A DNA stretch of 40,502 nucleotides from the NCBI GenBank assembly GCA_027490975.1, contig JAIXXA010000128.1, positions 1 to 40,502 on the forward strand, read 5' to 3'. Both the position numbers and the translations under genes were made by a program. The notes beneath the pieces were generated by a model. That model ran no database searches. It worked only from the letters and a program-made list of their open reading frames with translations, and was not told where the DNA came from. Within the stretch, counting starts at the first letter, position 1; every line of letters starts with the position of its first letter. The DNA comes from Rhodospirillaceae bacterium (GTDB taxonomy: Bacteria; Pseudomonadota; Alphaproteobacteria; CACIAM-22H2). Shown piece by piece: positions 19,296 through 28,878 of the stretch.

Positions 19296-20632
19296 GGGGT
19301 TGCCTCGCCGATGCGCAGGCGCCGCGACAGGTCCGACGCGAAGCGGCGCTGCGGATCCCAACGCAGCAGCGTTTCCTCGAACGCGGCGAGATGGGGATAG
19401 CCCGCACGCAACGACGCCGGCGCCTGCAGCGCGTCTTTGGCCAGATAGATGCGCCCGCCTGCCTCGAGTGCGAGCCGCTCGAGTTCGGCCATCAGCGCCG
19501 TTGCCCCCGGCGCATTCGGAACGTCGAGCGCCAAGGTCACGCCGCGCAGCGGGAAAGACAGCAAGCCGCGCCCCGGCCCGCCCAGGGTCTTGAGCACCGC
19601 AAGAAACGAGGCGGTCCCAGCCGCCGAAACGGCTTCCAGCATTTTCCGCGTGGCGGCAAAGGCGGTTGCGTCCGGGACCACCGATTGGAACTGGAAGAAG
19701 CCGCGTTTGCCGTAGAGCCGGTTCCAGTCGGCAAGCCGGTCGAGCGGATAGAAAAACGCATCGAGCGGGCGCGAGCTTGCGCGCTTTTGCGCCGGAGCAC
19801 GCCGCCAATAGAACTCGTTGAACGCGCCCACGCTCAAACGCGACAGCGCGAACGGCGGCAAATCGAGCGGGATCGGCAGGGTTTTGGCGACGGGCGCAAC
19901 GGACGCAGCCGGTGCGAACTCGGCCGTCTCGAACACGCCGCGCCCGAGCTTGGCACCCCGCGCCAACGCATCGATCCAACCGACGCTGAACGTGGCGTTG
20001 GCGCGCGCCGCCTCGAACGCCGCAAAAAACGCGTCGAGATCGGCGATACGCTGCGTCTCCACGCGCACATGGCCGGTTCCGGGCAGCAGGCGAAAGGCCA
20101 AGCGGCGCACGATGCCGGTCAAGCCCATGCCGCCGATCGTGGCGGCAAAAAGGTCGGAATGGCTGTCGGGCGACACGCGGCGCGTCTGCCCGTCCGCGCA
20201 CAGCAGATCGAACCACAGAACATGGTCGCCGAAGGAGCCGTGGCGGTCGTGGTTTTTGCCGTGCACGTCGGCGGCGAGGGCCCCGCCCACGGTCGCGAAG
20301 GCGGTCCCCGGCGACACCGGCGGCACGAAGCCTTTGGGCACAAACGCATCGAGCAAGGTGCGGAACGTCACCCCCGCCTCGCATTCGAGCACGCCGGTCG
20401 CGGCATCGAAGGCAAGCAACCGGTCCAAACGCTGCATATTCGCGACGTTGGCCGCGCCGTTCTGCGCGGCATCGCCATAGGCTTTGCCGGCCCCGCGCGC
20501 GATCAAGCTGGCGCTCGTGTCGGACAATACGCGGTCGAGCTCGCTCTGGCGCTCGGGACGCGCCACGCGCGCGTGCGTTGCGGCAAAACGCCCCCAGCCG
20601 GCCAATGTCGAATTTTTCCAGCGCACGCTCAT
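19292..20632 (-). CDS. dprE1: DprE1-like FAD-dependent decaprenylphosphoryl-ribose 2'-oxidase
   Basis: The product is 446 residues, near the 461 of M. tuberculosis DprE1 (Rv3790). The FAD domain has LIARGAGKAYGDAAQN (about 43-58) and PVSPGTAFATVGGALAADVHGKNH, with the HGKNH motif at 124-128, followed by GSFGDHV. The substrate domain has the active-site Tyr396 and Lys399 in GGRIYLAKD and a C-terminal FASDLSRRL. The residue aligned with Cys387 of the mycobacterial enzyme, the target of benzothiazinones, is Ala368 in RGVTLALD. It oxidises the 2'-hydroxyl of polyprenylphosphoryl-ribose. Overlaps with the genes on both sides (four bases each) show one transcript ubiA-dprE1-dprE2. Start at the ATG at 20632. 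Confidence 0.88.
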   Translation of the reverse strand: MSVRWKNSTLAGWGRFAATHARVARPERQSELDRVLSDTSASLIARGAGKAYGDAAQNGAANVANMQRLDRLLAFDAATGVLECEAGVTFRTLLDAFVPKGFVPPVSPGTAFATVGGALAADVHGKNHDRHGSFGDHVLWFDLLCADGQTRRVSPDSHSDLFAATIGGMGLTGIVRRLAFRLLPGTGHVRVETQRIADLDAFFAAFEAARANATFSVGWIDALARGAKLGRGVFETAEFAPAASVAPVAKTLPIPLDLPPFALSRLSVGAFNEFYWRRAPAQKRASSRPLDAFFYPLDRLADWNRLYGKRGFFQFQSVVPDATAFAATRKMLEAVSAAGTASFLAVLKTLGGPGRGLLSFPLRGVTLALDVPNAPGATALMAELERLALEAGGRIYLAKDALQAPASLRAGYPHLAAFEETLLRWDPQRRFASDLSRRLRIGEATP

Positions 20633-21510
20633 GCGTAGATCAAATAGCCGAAGACCGCGAGCCAGCCCAGCACGCAAACGATCAGAAACCGATCGCTCAG
20701 CGCAATGTCGGTCGGTGCGCCCGAACGCTCTTCGACCAACGCGATCTGCAGATAGCGCAGCATGCCCGCGAGCACGAACGGGGCGGTGAGATAGAGCCGG
20801 TCGGTGCCGTAGCGGCGGATGACGGCTTGGTCGGCCGTGTAGAGCAGGTAGCTCACGACCAGCGCCCCCAGCACCACCGCAATCGCGGTATCGACGAAGC
20901 GCAGATTGTAGCCCGCGAGCGCCTTGCGGTGGGCCGCATCGACATCCGACACGAGATCGTCGCGCCGTTTGGCCAAGGCCAGAAACAGCGCGAGCAGCCC
21001 CGTGCACACGAGGATCCACACGCTGGGGACCACGCCGATGGCAAATGCCCCGCCCTCGACGCGCAGCACGAAGCCGGCCGCGACGATCAGCACGTCGAGC
21101 AGGCTCACGTGTTTGAGGCGCCAGGAATAGGCGAGATTCAGCGCCAGATAGAGGCAAAGCACCGCGCCGAAGGCAGACGGCAGACGCGACGCGAGAAACG
21201 CCGCTGCGGCAAGCAAACAGCCCGCAAAGACAAGGGCGGCTGCGGGTGCGACAGCGCCCGACGCGATCGGTCGCGCGCGCTTGATCGGGTGCAGCCGGTC
21301 GGCGTCGCGGTCGCAAAAATCGTTGAATGCGTAGACGGCGGATGCCGCAAGGCTGAATGCCGCCACGGCCATCGCGGCGGCAATCAGCGTCGGCAGGCCA
21401 AGCGCTTCGGGCGTAAAGAACAGCGGCGCGGCGACAAATGCGTTTTTGATCCAGTGTCGCGGCCGCGCCAATGCCAAGAAAGCAGTCAACATATTGCGGT
21501 TAGAGCGCAT
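20629..21510 (-). CDS. ubiA: UbiA-type prenyltransferase, likely decaprenyl-phosphate phosphoribosyltransferase (DPPR synthase)
   Basis: The product is about 293 residues with eight to nine hydrophobic helices. The start LALARPRHWIKNAFVAAPLFF and the Asp-rich YAFNDFCDRDADRLHPIKRARPI, with N63-D64-x2-D67-x3-D71, are those of the Rv3806c branch of the UbiA family. This enzyme moves phosphoribose from PRPP to polyprenyl phosphate at the inner membrane, the first step of the DPA route; dprE1 and dprE2 follow with four-base overlaps, which supports this over a quinone or heme role. Start choice is uncertain: ATG at 21510, ATG at 21492 or TTG at 21516, none with a clear ribosome site. The leader contains the unusual palindromes at 21533-21574. 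Confidence 0.82.
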   Translation of the reverse strand: MRSNRNMLTAFLALARPRHWIKNAFVAAPLFFTPEALGLPTLIAAAMAVAAFSLAASAVYAFNDFCDRDADRLHPIKRARPIASGAVAPAAALVFAGCLLAAAAFLASRLPSAFGAVLCLYLALNLAYSWRLKHVSLLDVLIVAAGFVLRVEGGAFAIGVVPSVWILVCTGLLALFLALAKRRDDLVSDVDAAHRKALAGYNLRFVDTAIAVVLGALVVSYLLYTADQAVIRRYGTDRLYLTAPFVLAGMLRYLQIALVEERSGAPTDIALSDRFLIVCVLGWLAVFGYLIYA

Positions 21511-21532
21511 TTCCAAACAACGCGCCAGATCG

Positions 21533-21564
21533 AAAAACCGTATCGCCGATATTACGGTTTTTTT
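21533..21564. terminator. Terminator-like stem with T-run in a divergent promoter region
   Basis: AAAAACCGTA (21533-21542) pairs with TACGGTTTTT (21553-21562) to give a ten-bp stem with a ten-base loop; on the plus strand it ends in seven Ts and on the minus strand in five. It would read as an intrinsic terminator in either direction, yet it lies upstream of both flanking genes. Leader attenuation of the ubiA operon or insulation between divergent transcripts are possible readings. Confidence 0.45.
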
Positions 21565-21574
21565 ATCGGCGATA
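21541..21574. promoter_or_regulatory. Two copies of an 11-bp palindrome, 23 bp apart: probable tandem operator
   Basis: TATCGCCGATA (21541-21551) and TATCGGCGATA (21564-21574) each have palindromic half-sites TATCG/CGATA around one central base, and are reverse complements of each other. Their centres are 23 bp apart, about two turns of DNA, as expected for two dimers on one face. The segment is AT-rich and lies between the DPA operon (minus) and the CHASE kinase gene (plus), so it could control either or both. Confidence 0.5.
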
Positions 21575-21669
21575 TTCGCGCAATTCGTGCAAAAATCCGA
21601 AAATTAAGCGTTTGAAAACCATTTTCGGCTGTTACTGTGGGCCGCTTACGGATGTAGGACCTGTCTTTT

Positions 21670-23478
<1,809 letters not shown>

Positions 23479-23498
23479 GCGACAACGCGCATCCGCAG

Positions 23499-23521
23499 CG
23501 CGTTTTGCAGACCAAAACGCG
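23499..23521 (+). terminator. Hairpin just after the CHASE kinase gene
   Basis: CGCGTTTTG - CAGAC - CAAAACGCG is a perfect nine-bp stem starting 21 bases after the kinase stop. There is no T-run after it, so it may stabilise the 3' end or partly terminate before the response-regulator gene. Confidence 0.4.
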
Positions 23522-23647
23522 ATTGCGTGCCCCAACTGTCGCGGCATAAAATTTCCCTACGGCGCCGCTGGTGCGGCACTGGCTTGCAGCCGCCGCCGCC
23601 GCTAAGAGTGGCGCCTGAAGCGGCACAAACAACGACGGCAGGAAATC

Positions 23648-24091
23648 GTGGCGGACGCAGAGGCGACGGATTCGGGGAATGTTGCATCCGGGGCGGATTT
23701 CGCGCAGCTGCGCGTTCTGGCGGTCGAAGACATCGACATCATGCGCGAGGTGCTGTGCGCGATGCTGCAGGCCGTCGGCGTCGGCCATTGCGTGGGCGTT
23801 GCGGCGGGTGCGCGCGCGCTCGAGCTGCTCGCCGAGCAGCCCTTCGACCTCGTCTTCTGCGATCTCACGATGGCGCCGATGGACGGGCTCGAGTTTCTGC
23901 GCCGCTTGCGCGGTCATCCCGAGCCGCTTCTTGCAAACCTGCCGGTCGTGGTGCTGACGGGCCGCACCGAGCCGTCGTGCCGGATTTCCGCCCTCGGGGC
24001 CGGCGCATCGGCCTTTGCGATCAAGCCCGTGCCGCTCATGGCCCTGCAGGATCTGGTGCGCGTCGCCTTGCGCGAAAGAGCGGGGCGCTAA
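23648..24091 (+). CDS. Single-domain (CheY-like) response regulator
   Basis: The product is 147 residues: a short disordered start (about 1-20) and one receiver domain. The acidic pocket is VEDID (27-31 region), the phospho-acceptor is Asp72 in FCDLTMAPMDG, Thr104 lies in VVLTG and Lys126 in FAIKPVP, so all key residues are present. There is no output domain, so it must act by binding another protein or as a phosphate relay. The GTG start has GGCAGGA five to ten bases before it. It follows the CHASE kinase by 169 bases and ends 17 bases from the convergent dnaJ gene. Confidence 0.9.
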   Translation: MADAEATDSGNVASGADFAQLRVLAVEDIDIMREVLCAMLQAVGVGHCVGVAAGARALELLAEQPFDLVFCDLTMAPMDGLEFLRRLRGHPEPLLANLPVVVLTGRTEPSCRISALGAGASAFAIKPVPLMALQDLVRVALRERAGR

Positions 24092-24108
24092 ACGACGCGA
24101 CGCGCGCG

Positions 24109-25245
24109 TCAGTTGCGCAGATCGTCCCACAGCTCCTTCACCTTGGCGAAGAAGCTCGCACTTTCCGGGCTGTGGCTTTTTCCGCCGCCGCCGCTGCCCT
24201 CGAATTCGCGCAGCAATTCCTGCTGGCGCTTCGTGAGATTGACCGGCGTTTCGACCATCGCCTCGATAAACATGTCGCCGCGCGCCTGACTGCGCAGCAC
24301 GCTCATGCCCTTGCCCTTGAGGCGGAATTGCTGCGCGGTCTGGGCACCGGCCGGGATCGTGACCTTGGCGCGACCGCCATCGACCGTCGGCACTTCGATC
24401 GAGCCGCCGAGCGCTGCCGTCGTCATCGGGATCGGCACGCGGCAGTAGATGTCGGCGCCTTCGCGATGGAACAGACGGTGCTGCTTGATCGACAAAAACA
24501 GGTAGAGATCGCCCGTGGGCGAACCGCGCAAGCCCGCTTCGCCTTCGCCTGCAAGCCTAATGCGCGTGCCGTCTTCCACACCCGCCGGGATGTTGACCGA
24601 CAAGGTGCGCTCCTTGCGCACGCGGCCCTGGCCCTGGCAGGTCTTGCAGGGTTTTTCGATGATCTGGCCGGCGCCGCCGCACTGGTGGCAGGCGCGCTCG
24701 ATCGTGAAAAAACCTTGCTGCGCGCGCACCTTGCCCTGGCCGCGGCAGGTGGGGCAGGTGACGGGTTTGGAGCCCGCTTCCGCCCCGCTGCCGTGGCAGG
24801 TTTCGCACGCATGCATGGACGCCACGCGCACGGTCGCTTGTTTGCCGTGGAACGCGTCCTCGAGGCTGATTTCGAGATTGTAGCGCAGATCGGCGCCGCG
24901 CTGCGGCCCGCCGCCGCGCCGCCCGCCGCCCATGAACTCGCCGAACATCTCGTCGAAAATGTCGGCAAAGCCGCCCGCACCGCCCGCGCCGAAGCCGCCG
25001 GGCTGGCCGCCGCCGCCGCCTTCGAACGCGGCATGGCCGAAACGGTCGTAGGCCGCGCGCTTCTGGTCGTCCTTGAGGACGTCGTAGGCTTCGTTGATCT
25101 CTTTGAACTTGGCCTCGGCCTTTTTGTCGCCCGGGTTTTTGTCCGGGTGATACTGCATGGCGAGCTTGCGATAGGCCTTTTTGAGATCGTCCGACGACGC
25201 TCCTTTGGCCACGCCCAACAATTCGTAGTAATCCGCTTTCGCCAC
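24109..25245 (-). CDS. dnaJ: Chaperone protein DnaJ
   Basis: The product is 378 residues. The J domain (about 1-70) has YHPDKNPGD with the HPD motif that stimulates DnaK. A Gly/Phe-rich linker follows (about 75-120), then four zinc repeats [24 protein letters not shown] and CKTCQGQG, and the substrate-binding C-terminal domains. A GTG at 25245 is chosen because it gives the usual [10 protein letters not shown] start and has GATGGAG nine bases before it; ATGs at 25254 and 25260 are less likely. It lies downstream of dnaK after 78 bases that hold a strong hairpin. Confidence 0.97.
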   Translation of the reverse strand: MAKADYYELLGVAKGASSDDLKKAYRKLAMQYHPDKNPGDKKAEAKFKEINEAYDVLKDDQKRAAYDRFGHAAFEGGGGGQPGGFGAGGAGGFADIFDEMFGEFMGGGRRGGGPQRGADLRYNLEISLEDAFHGKQATVRVASMHACETCHGSGAEAGSKPVTCPTCRGQGKVRAQQGFFTIERACHQCGGAGQIIEKPCKTCQGQGRVRKERTLSVNIPAGVEDGTRIRLAGEGEAGLRGSPTGDLYLFLSIKQHRLFHREGADIYCRVPIPMTTAALGGSIEVPTVDGGRAKVTIPAGAQTAQQFRLKGKGMSVLRSQARGDMFIEAMVETPVNLTKRQQELLREFEGSGGGGKSHSPESASFFAKVKELWDDLRN

Positions 25246-25279
25246 GCGACGCATCTCCATCAGGGCGGCACGGCCGGAC

Positions 25280-25302
25280 CCGGCGCGCGCAACGCGCGCC
25301 GG
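25280..25302 (-). promoter_or_regulatory. Strong GC hairpin between dnaK and dnaJ
   Basis: CCGGCGCGCG and CGCGCGCCGG form a perfect ten-bp stem with a three-base loop. No T-run follows, so it is not a standard intrinsic terminator. In the dnaK-dnaJ message it is likely to stabilise the 3' end of dnaK RNA or reduce read-through, giving more DnaK than DnaJ. Confidence 0.5.
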
Positions 25303-25323
25303 ATCGGCCGACCGAACCGAGCT

Positions 25324-27261
25324 TTAGCCCTTTTTGGTCTTGTCCGAAACTTCCTCGAACGTCGCGTCGACGACTTTTTCGTCCTTCGCCTTGGGCCCTT
25401 CGGCCTTGGCCCCGCCCTCGGCGTCGCCGGCACCCGGCGGCACGTCGCCGGTTGCCTGCTGGGCCTTGTACATGGCCTCGCCGAGCTTCATGGCCGCCTG
25501 CATCAGGGCTTCGGTTTTGGCCTTGATGTCGTCGGCGTCGGTGCTGTCCTTGGTCGCCTTCAGATTGTCGATGGCGGTCTGCACGGCGGCCTTTTCGGTC
25601 GCGTCGAGCTTGTCGCCGTATTCGGCGACGTTTTTCTCGGTGTCGTGCACGAGGCTTTCGGCACGGTTCTTGGCTTCGACGAGATCGCGGCGCTTTTTGT
25701 CTTCGCTCGCGTTGGCCTCGGCGTCCTTGACCATCTTGTTGATTTCGGCGTCCGACAGGCCGCCCGAGGCTTGGATGCGGATCTGCTGCTCCTTGCCCGT
25801 TCCCTTGTCCTTGGCCGAGACCTGCACGATGCCGTTGGCGTCGATGTCGAACGTGACTTCGATCTGCGGCACGCCCCGCGGAGCGGGCGGCAGGCCGACG
25901 AGGTCGAACTGGCCCAGCATCTTGTTGTCAGCGGCCATTTCGCGTTCGCCCTGGAACACGCGGATGGTCACGGCCGACTGGCTGTCTTCGGCGGTCGAGA
26001 AGGTCTGGCTCTTGCGCGTCGGGATCGTGGTGTTGCGGTCGATGAGACGCGTGAACACGCCGCCCAGCGTTTCGATGCCGAGCGACAGCGGCGTGACGTC
26101 GAGCAGCAGCACGTCCTTGACGTCGCCCTTGAGCACGCCCGCCTGGATGGCCGCCCCGATCGCGACCACTTCGTCCGGGTTGACGCCGCGATGCGGCTCG
26201 CGCCCGAAGAACTGCTTCACGGTCTCGATGACCTTGGGCATGCGCGTCATGCCGCCCACGAGCACCACTTCGTCGATCTCGCTGGCCTTGAGGCCGGCGT
26301 CTTTGAGCGCGTTACGACACGGCTCGATCGTGCGCTGGATCAGCGCGTCGACGAGGGTTTCGAGCTTGGAACGCGTGATCTTGATGTTGAGATGCTTCGG
26401 GCCCGACGCGTCGGCCGTGATGAAGGGAAGGTTCACTTCCGTCTGCACGGCGGACGACAGCTCGATCTTCGCCTTTTCGGCCGCTTCCTTGAGGCGCTGC
26501 AGCGCCAGGCGGTCGCCGCGCAGATCGATTCCGGCTTCTTTCTTGAATTCGGTCGCCAGGTAATCGACGATTTCCTTGTCGAAATCTTCGCCGCCCAGGA
26601 ACGTGTCGCCGTTGGTCGACTTCACCTCGAACACGCCGTCGCCGATCTCGAGCACCGACACGTCGAACGTGCCGCCGCCGAGGTCGTAGACCGCGATGGT
26701 GCCGGTCTTCTTCTTCTCGAGCCCGTAGGCGAGGGCCGCCGCCGTGGGCTCGTTGATGATGCGCAGCACTTCGAGGCCGGCGATCTTGCCGGCGTCCTTC
26801 GTGGCCTGGCGCTGGCTGTCGTTGAAATAGGCGGGCACGGTGATCACGGCCTGCGTGACCGTTTCGCCCAGATACGCCTCGGCCGTTTCCTTCATCTTCA
26901 TCAGCGTGAAGGCGGAAATCTGCGAGGGCGAATATTTCTTGCCCTTGGAATTGACCCACGCGTCGCCGTTGTCGGCCTTGACGATGTCGTAGGGCACGAG
27001 GCCCTTGTCCTTCGACACCATCGGGTCTTCGAAGCGGCGCCCGATCAGGCGCTTGATCGCGTAGAACGTGTCGGTCGGATTGGTGACGGCCTGGCGCTTG
27101 GCGGGCTGCCCCACCAGACGCTCGCCCGACTCCGCAAACGCGACGATCGAGGGCGTGGTGTTGGCCCCTTCGGCGTTCGGGATGACTTTGGGCGTGCTGC
27201 CTTCCATCACGGCGACGCACGAATTCGTGGTGCCAAGATCGATTCCGATGACTTTGCTCAT
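25324..27261 (-). CDS. dnaK: Chaperone protein DnaK (Hsp70)
   Basis: The product is 645 residues, normal for DnaK. The ATPase domain starts [21 protein letters not shown] and contains [44 protein letters not shown]-like phosphate loops and [12 protein letters not shown]. The linker [15 protein letters not shown] leads to the peptide-binding domain, then a helical lid rich in Ala/Lys and the tail [10 protein letters not shown]. It folds proteins with DnaJ and GrpE, whose genes are also in this window. The ATG at 27261 is the usual start. On the minus strand a CTTGAA (27333-27328) may be a heat-shock -35 element, but no convincing -10 box could be placed. Confidence 0.99.
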   Translation of the reverse strand: MSKVIGIDLGTTNSCVAVMEGSTPKVIPNAEGANTTPSIVAFAESGERLVGQPAKRQAVTNPTDTFYAIKRLIGRRFEDPMVSKDKGLVPYDIVKADNGDAWVNSKGKKYSPSQISAFTLMKMKETAEAYLGETVTQAVITVPAYFNDSQRQATKDAGKIAGLEVLRIINEPTAAALAYGLEKKKTGTIAVYDLGGGTFDVSVLEIGDGVFEVKSTNGDTFLGGEDFDKEIVDYLATEFKKEAGIDLRGDRLALQRLKEAAEKAKIELSSAVQTEVNLPFITADASGPKHLNIKITRSKLETLVDALIQRTIEPCRNALKDAGLKASEIDEVVLVGGMTRMPKVIETVKQFFGREPHRGVNPDEVVAIGAAIQAGVLKGDVKDVLLLDVTPLSLGIETLGGVFTRLIDRNTTIPTRKSQTFSTAEDSQSAVTIRVFQGEREMAADNKMLGQFDLVGLPPAPRGVPQIEVTFDIDANGIVQVSAKDKGTGKEQQIRIQASGGLSDAEINKMVKDAEANASEDKKRRDLVEAKNRAESLVHDTEKNVAEYGDKLDATEKAAVQTAIDNLKATKDSTDADDIKAKTEALMQAAMKLGEAMYKAQQATGDVPPGAGDAEGGAKAEGPKAKDEKVVDATFEEVSDKTKKG

Positions 27262-27455
27262 GCGACCCTCGCTTTGCGGCAATTCGCGCCCGACCCTCGT
27301 CTGAGGCATCGCGGCCGAACCCCTCGGTTCAAGTTGGACGGCGCTTGGGGATGTTTCTTCAGGAAAGACCCTGCGCTCGGCAAGGCATATAGGCAGGCCC
27401 GGGCGGGCGCGCAACCGGGAAACCCGTGCGCGCGGCGATGCGGCCCGAGATTCTT

Positions 27456-27474
27456 TGCCGCACCCTCTGCGGCA
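27456..27474. promoter_or_regulatory. Inverted repeat in the dnaK upstream region
   Basis: TGCCGCA - CCCTC - TGCGGCA is a perfect seven-bp dyad lying 13 bases before the plus-strand TTGACA and about 195 bases before dnaK. It could be an operator or a leader hairpin of the dnaK message. Confidence 0.3.
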
Positions 27475-27487
27475 CAAAACGCTCCGC

Positions 27488-27516
27488 TTGACAAGTAGAA
27501 ACACTCATAGTAAAAC
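27488..27516 (+). promoter_or_regulatory. Sigma-70-type promoter for the 147-residue unknown protein
   Basis: A perfect TTGACA (27488-27493) is followed after exactly 17 bases by TAAAAC (27511-27516; four of six to TATAAT). Transcription would begin near 27523, about 118 bases before the ATG at 27641, leaving a sizeable untranslated leader. Confidence 0.5.
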
Positions 27517-27640
27517 AGCCTGGAGGATCGCCTAACCTGTGTTTATCGCGTGCGGTTTCGAGCACCGGAAGTACAGGCAGGGGAAAATCGCCGATACACG
27601 CAGAAGCGCGTATCGACTGCATCGAGAAACGAGGAGTGTC

Positions 27641-28084
27641 ATGTCCAGCATCCCGAGTGTGGGGGCAACACCCCCCTTGCCGCCGGTCGGATACCCGCCC
27701 GGGGGCGAAAACCGCCAGACGCCGCCTGCTCCTGCCGTGCGCGGGGCGCGTGGCGATTCCGCCCAATCGGCCGAACGCGCGCGTGCGGCCGATGCAACGC
27801 CGTCCGTGGGTGCCAAGCAGCGCGCCAACGCCGTCGATGCGCCGGCGCAAGACAAGGTCGAGGTCGGCACGGCGCGCCAATTGGCCGCCAAGTCGGGCTT
27901 GGTCGAAGGCAGCTTCGAGCCGTTCATCGACATCATCGACCCGCGCTACCAGACGCGCATCGCCCGCGTTTTCGGGCCCGATGCCAGCGGGCCGGCGCCG
28001 GAAGCGGCACCTGCACGTGTCGTGAGCAAGGCCTACGAAGCCGCCGACGCGGCCGCCAAGGCGGCGTTCAAGAAGAACGCCTGA
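27641..28084 (+). CDS. Unknown small protein, disordered N-terminus
   Basis: The product is 147 residues and not recognised. GAGGAG lies six bases before the ATG, an excellent ribosome site, and a good promoter lies at 27488-27516. Residues 1-75 are rich in Pro, Gly, Ala and Arg with little order expected. Residues 80-115 (ARQLAAKSGLVEGSFEPFIDIIDPRYQTRIARVFG) look folded, and the end is an Ala/Lys-rich helix. There is no signal peptide or membrane segment, so it is probably cytoplasmic. It sits between dnaK and grpE on the opposite strand, which invites a link with stress response, but nothing in the protein shows this. Confidence 0.75.
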   Translation: MSSIPSVGATPPLPPVGYPPGGENRQTPPAPAVRGARGDSAQSAERARAADATPSVGAKQRANAVDAPAQDKVEVGTARQLAAKSGLVEGSFEPFIDIIDPRYQTRIARVFGPDASGPAPEAAPARVVSKAYEAADAAAKAAFKKNA

Positions 28085-28180
28085 AACTACGGCGCCGGCT
28101 CCCTCGCCAGCGCCGCCGCATTGATCTGTCCGCCACGCCGCCAGGGATACCCCCTCGCGGCGATGCGGTCGTTTTTGCGT

Positions 28181-28786
28181 TCAGGCAACCGTGTCGATAC
28201 CGGCCGCCGGCGCACCTTTGGCGACCGTGACCATGGCCTCGCGCAGGATGCGGCCATGCAGCGTATAGCCGGGCTGGAAAACCTGCACGACCGTGCCGGC
28301 CGCATGGCCCGGCGAATCGACCTGGGCCACGGCCTGGGCGATGGACGGGTCGAACGGTTTGCCGGCCAGCTCGACCTTGACCACACCGTTGCGCTCGAAA
28401 GCCTGCAGCAATTCGCGCTCGGTCAATTCCACGCCCGCGACGAGCTTGGCCAGGCTCGGGTCGGCGGCCAGCGCTTCCGCCGACACGTTGTCGAGCGCGC
28501 GGCGCAGATTGTCGGCGACATCGAGCAGGGATTTGGCGAATTTCGAGACCGCGTATTTCTCGCGCTCGGCGATTTCGCGCTCGGCGCGCTTGCGCATGTT
28601 TTCGGCGTCGGCCATCGCGCGCAACGCCGCATCCTTGGTTTTTGCCATCTCGGCTTCGATCGCCGCGACCTTGGCCAACGCCTCGGCCAACGGATCGGCA
28701 GGCGCCGGGGCCTCGAACAATTCGGCCGGGATTTCGACGCTGGGGGTCGTGGGATTCTCAGGTTGGGGCGTAGCAGGCTCGGTCAT
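28181..28786 (-). CDS. grpE: Nucleotide exchange factor GrpE
   Basis: The product is 201 residues. An acidic, Pro-rich start (1-35) leads to the long coiled coil (about 36-100, with AMADAENMRKRAEREIAEREKYAVSKFAKSLLDVADNL) and the C-terminal beta domain with GVELTERELLQAFERNGV, PFDPSIAQAVAQV and VVQVFQPGYTLHGRILREAMVTVAKG. It releases ADP from DnaK and acts as a thermosensor. The ATG at 28786 is the natural start. It lies 92 bases after hrcA on the same strand, a usual alphaproteobacterial pair, with a small hairpin between. Confidence 0.97.
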   Translation of the reverse strand: MTEPATPQPENPTTPSVEIPAELFEAPAPADPLAEALAKVAAIEAEMAKTKDAALRAMADAENMRKRAEREIAEREKYAVSKFAKSLLDVADNLRRALDNVSAEALAADPSLAKLVAGVELTERELLQAFERNGVVKVELAGKPFDPSIAQAVAQVDSPGHAAGTVVQVFQPGYTLHGRILREAMVTVAKGAPAAGIDTVA

Positions 28787-28815
28787 GGCAGGTTCCGCTG
28801 TTGCGTGGACGGTTT

Positions 28816-28835
28816 CACGCCCGGATTTGGGCGTG
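28816..28835. other. Hairpin between hrcA and grpE
   Basis: CACGCCC - GGATTT - GGGCGTG is a perfect seven-bp stem. It is followed by TTTT on the plus strand only; on the hrcA-grpE (minus) strand there is no T-run, so it is more likely an RNA-processing or pausing element than a terminator of that operon. Confidence 0.35.
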
Positions 28836-28878
28836 TTTTGCGACAAACGCAAGAGACGTTTTTCAGCCGACCCCCCGC

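Larger units (their letters stand above)
27262..27640. other. 379-base divergent regulatory region between dnaK and a small unknown gene
   Basis: No gene was seen here. The region is less GC-rich near 27480-27530. It contains a CTTGAA on the minus strand (27333-27328) toward dnaK, a seven-bp dyad TGCCGCA-CCCTC-TGCGGCA (27456-27474) and a plus-strand promoter at 27488-27516. No CIRCE element (TTAGCACTC-N9-GAGTGCTAA) was found, though hrcA is only 2.4 kb away. Confidence 0.6.

Noticed and set aside
23527-27498. A 1323-codon open frame on the plus strand opposite dnaJ and dnaK
   Set aside because: It is the antisense of two certain genes. Its composition (rich in His, Arg, Leu and Gly without domain motifs) is what GC-rich DNA with strong codon bias gives in that frame.
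27262-27640. CIRCE element or sigma-32 promoter ahead of dnaK
   Set aside because: No TTAGCACTC-N9-GAGTGCTAA was found. A CTTGAA exists on the minus strand but no convincing -10 box at the right distance.
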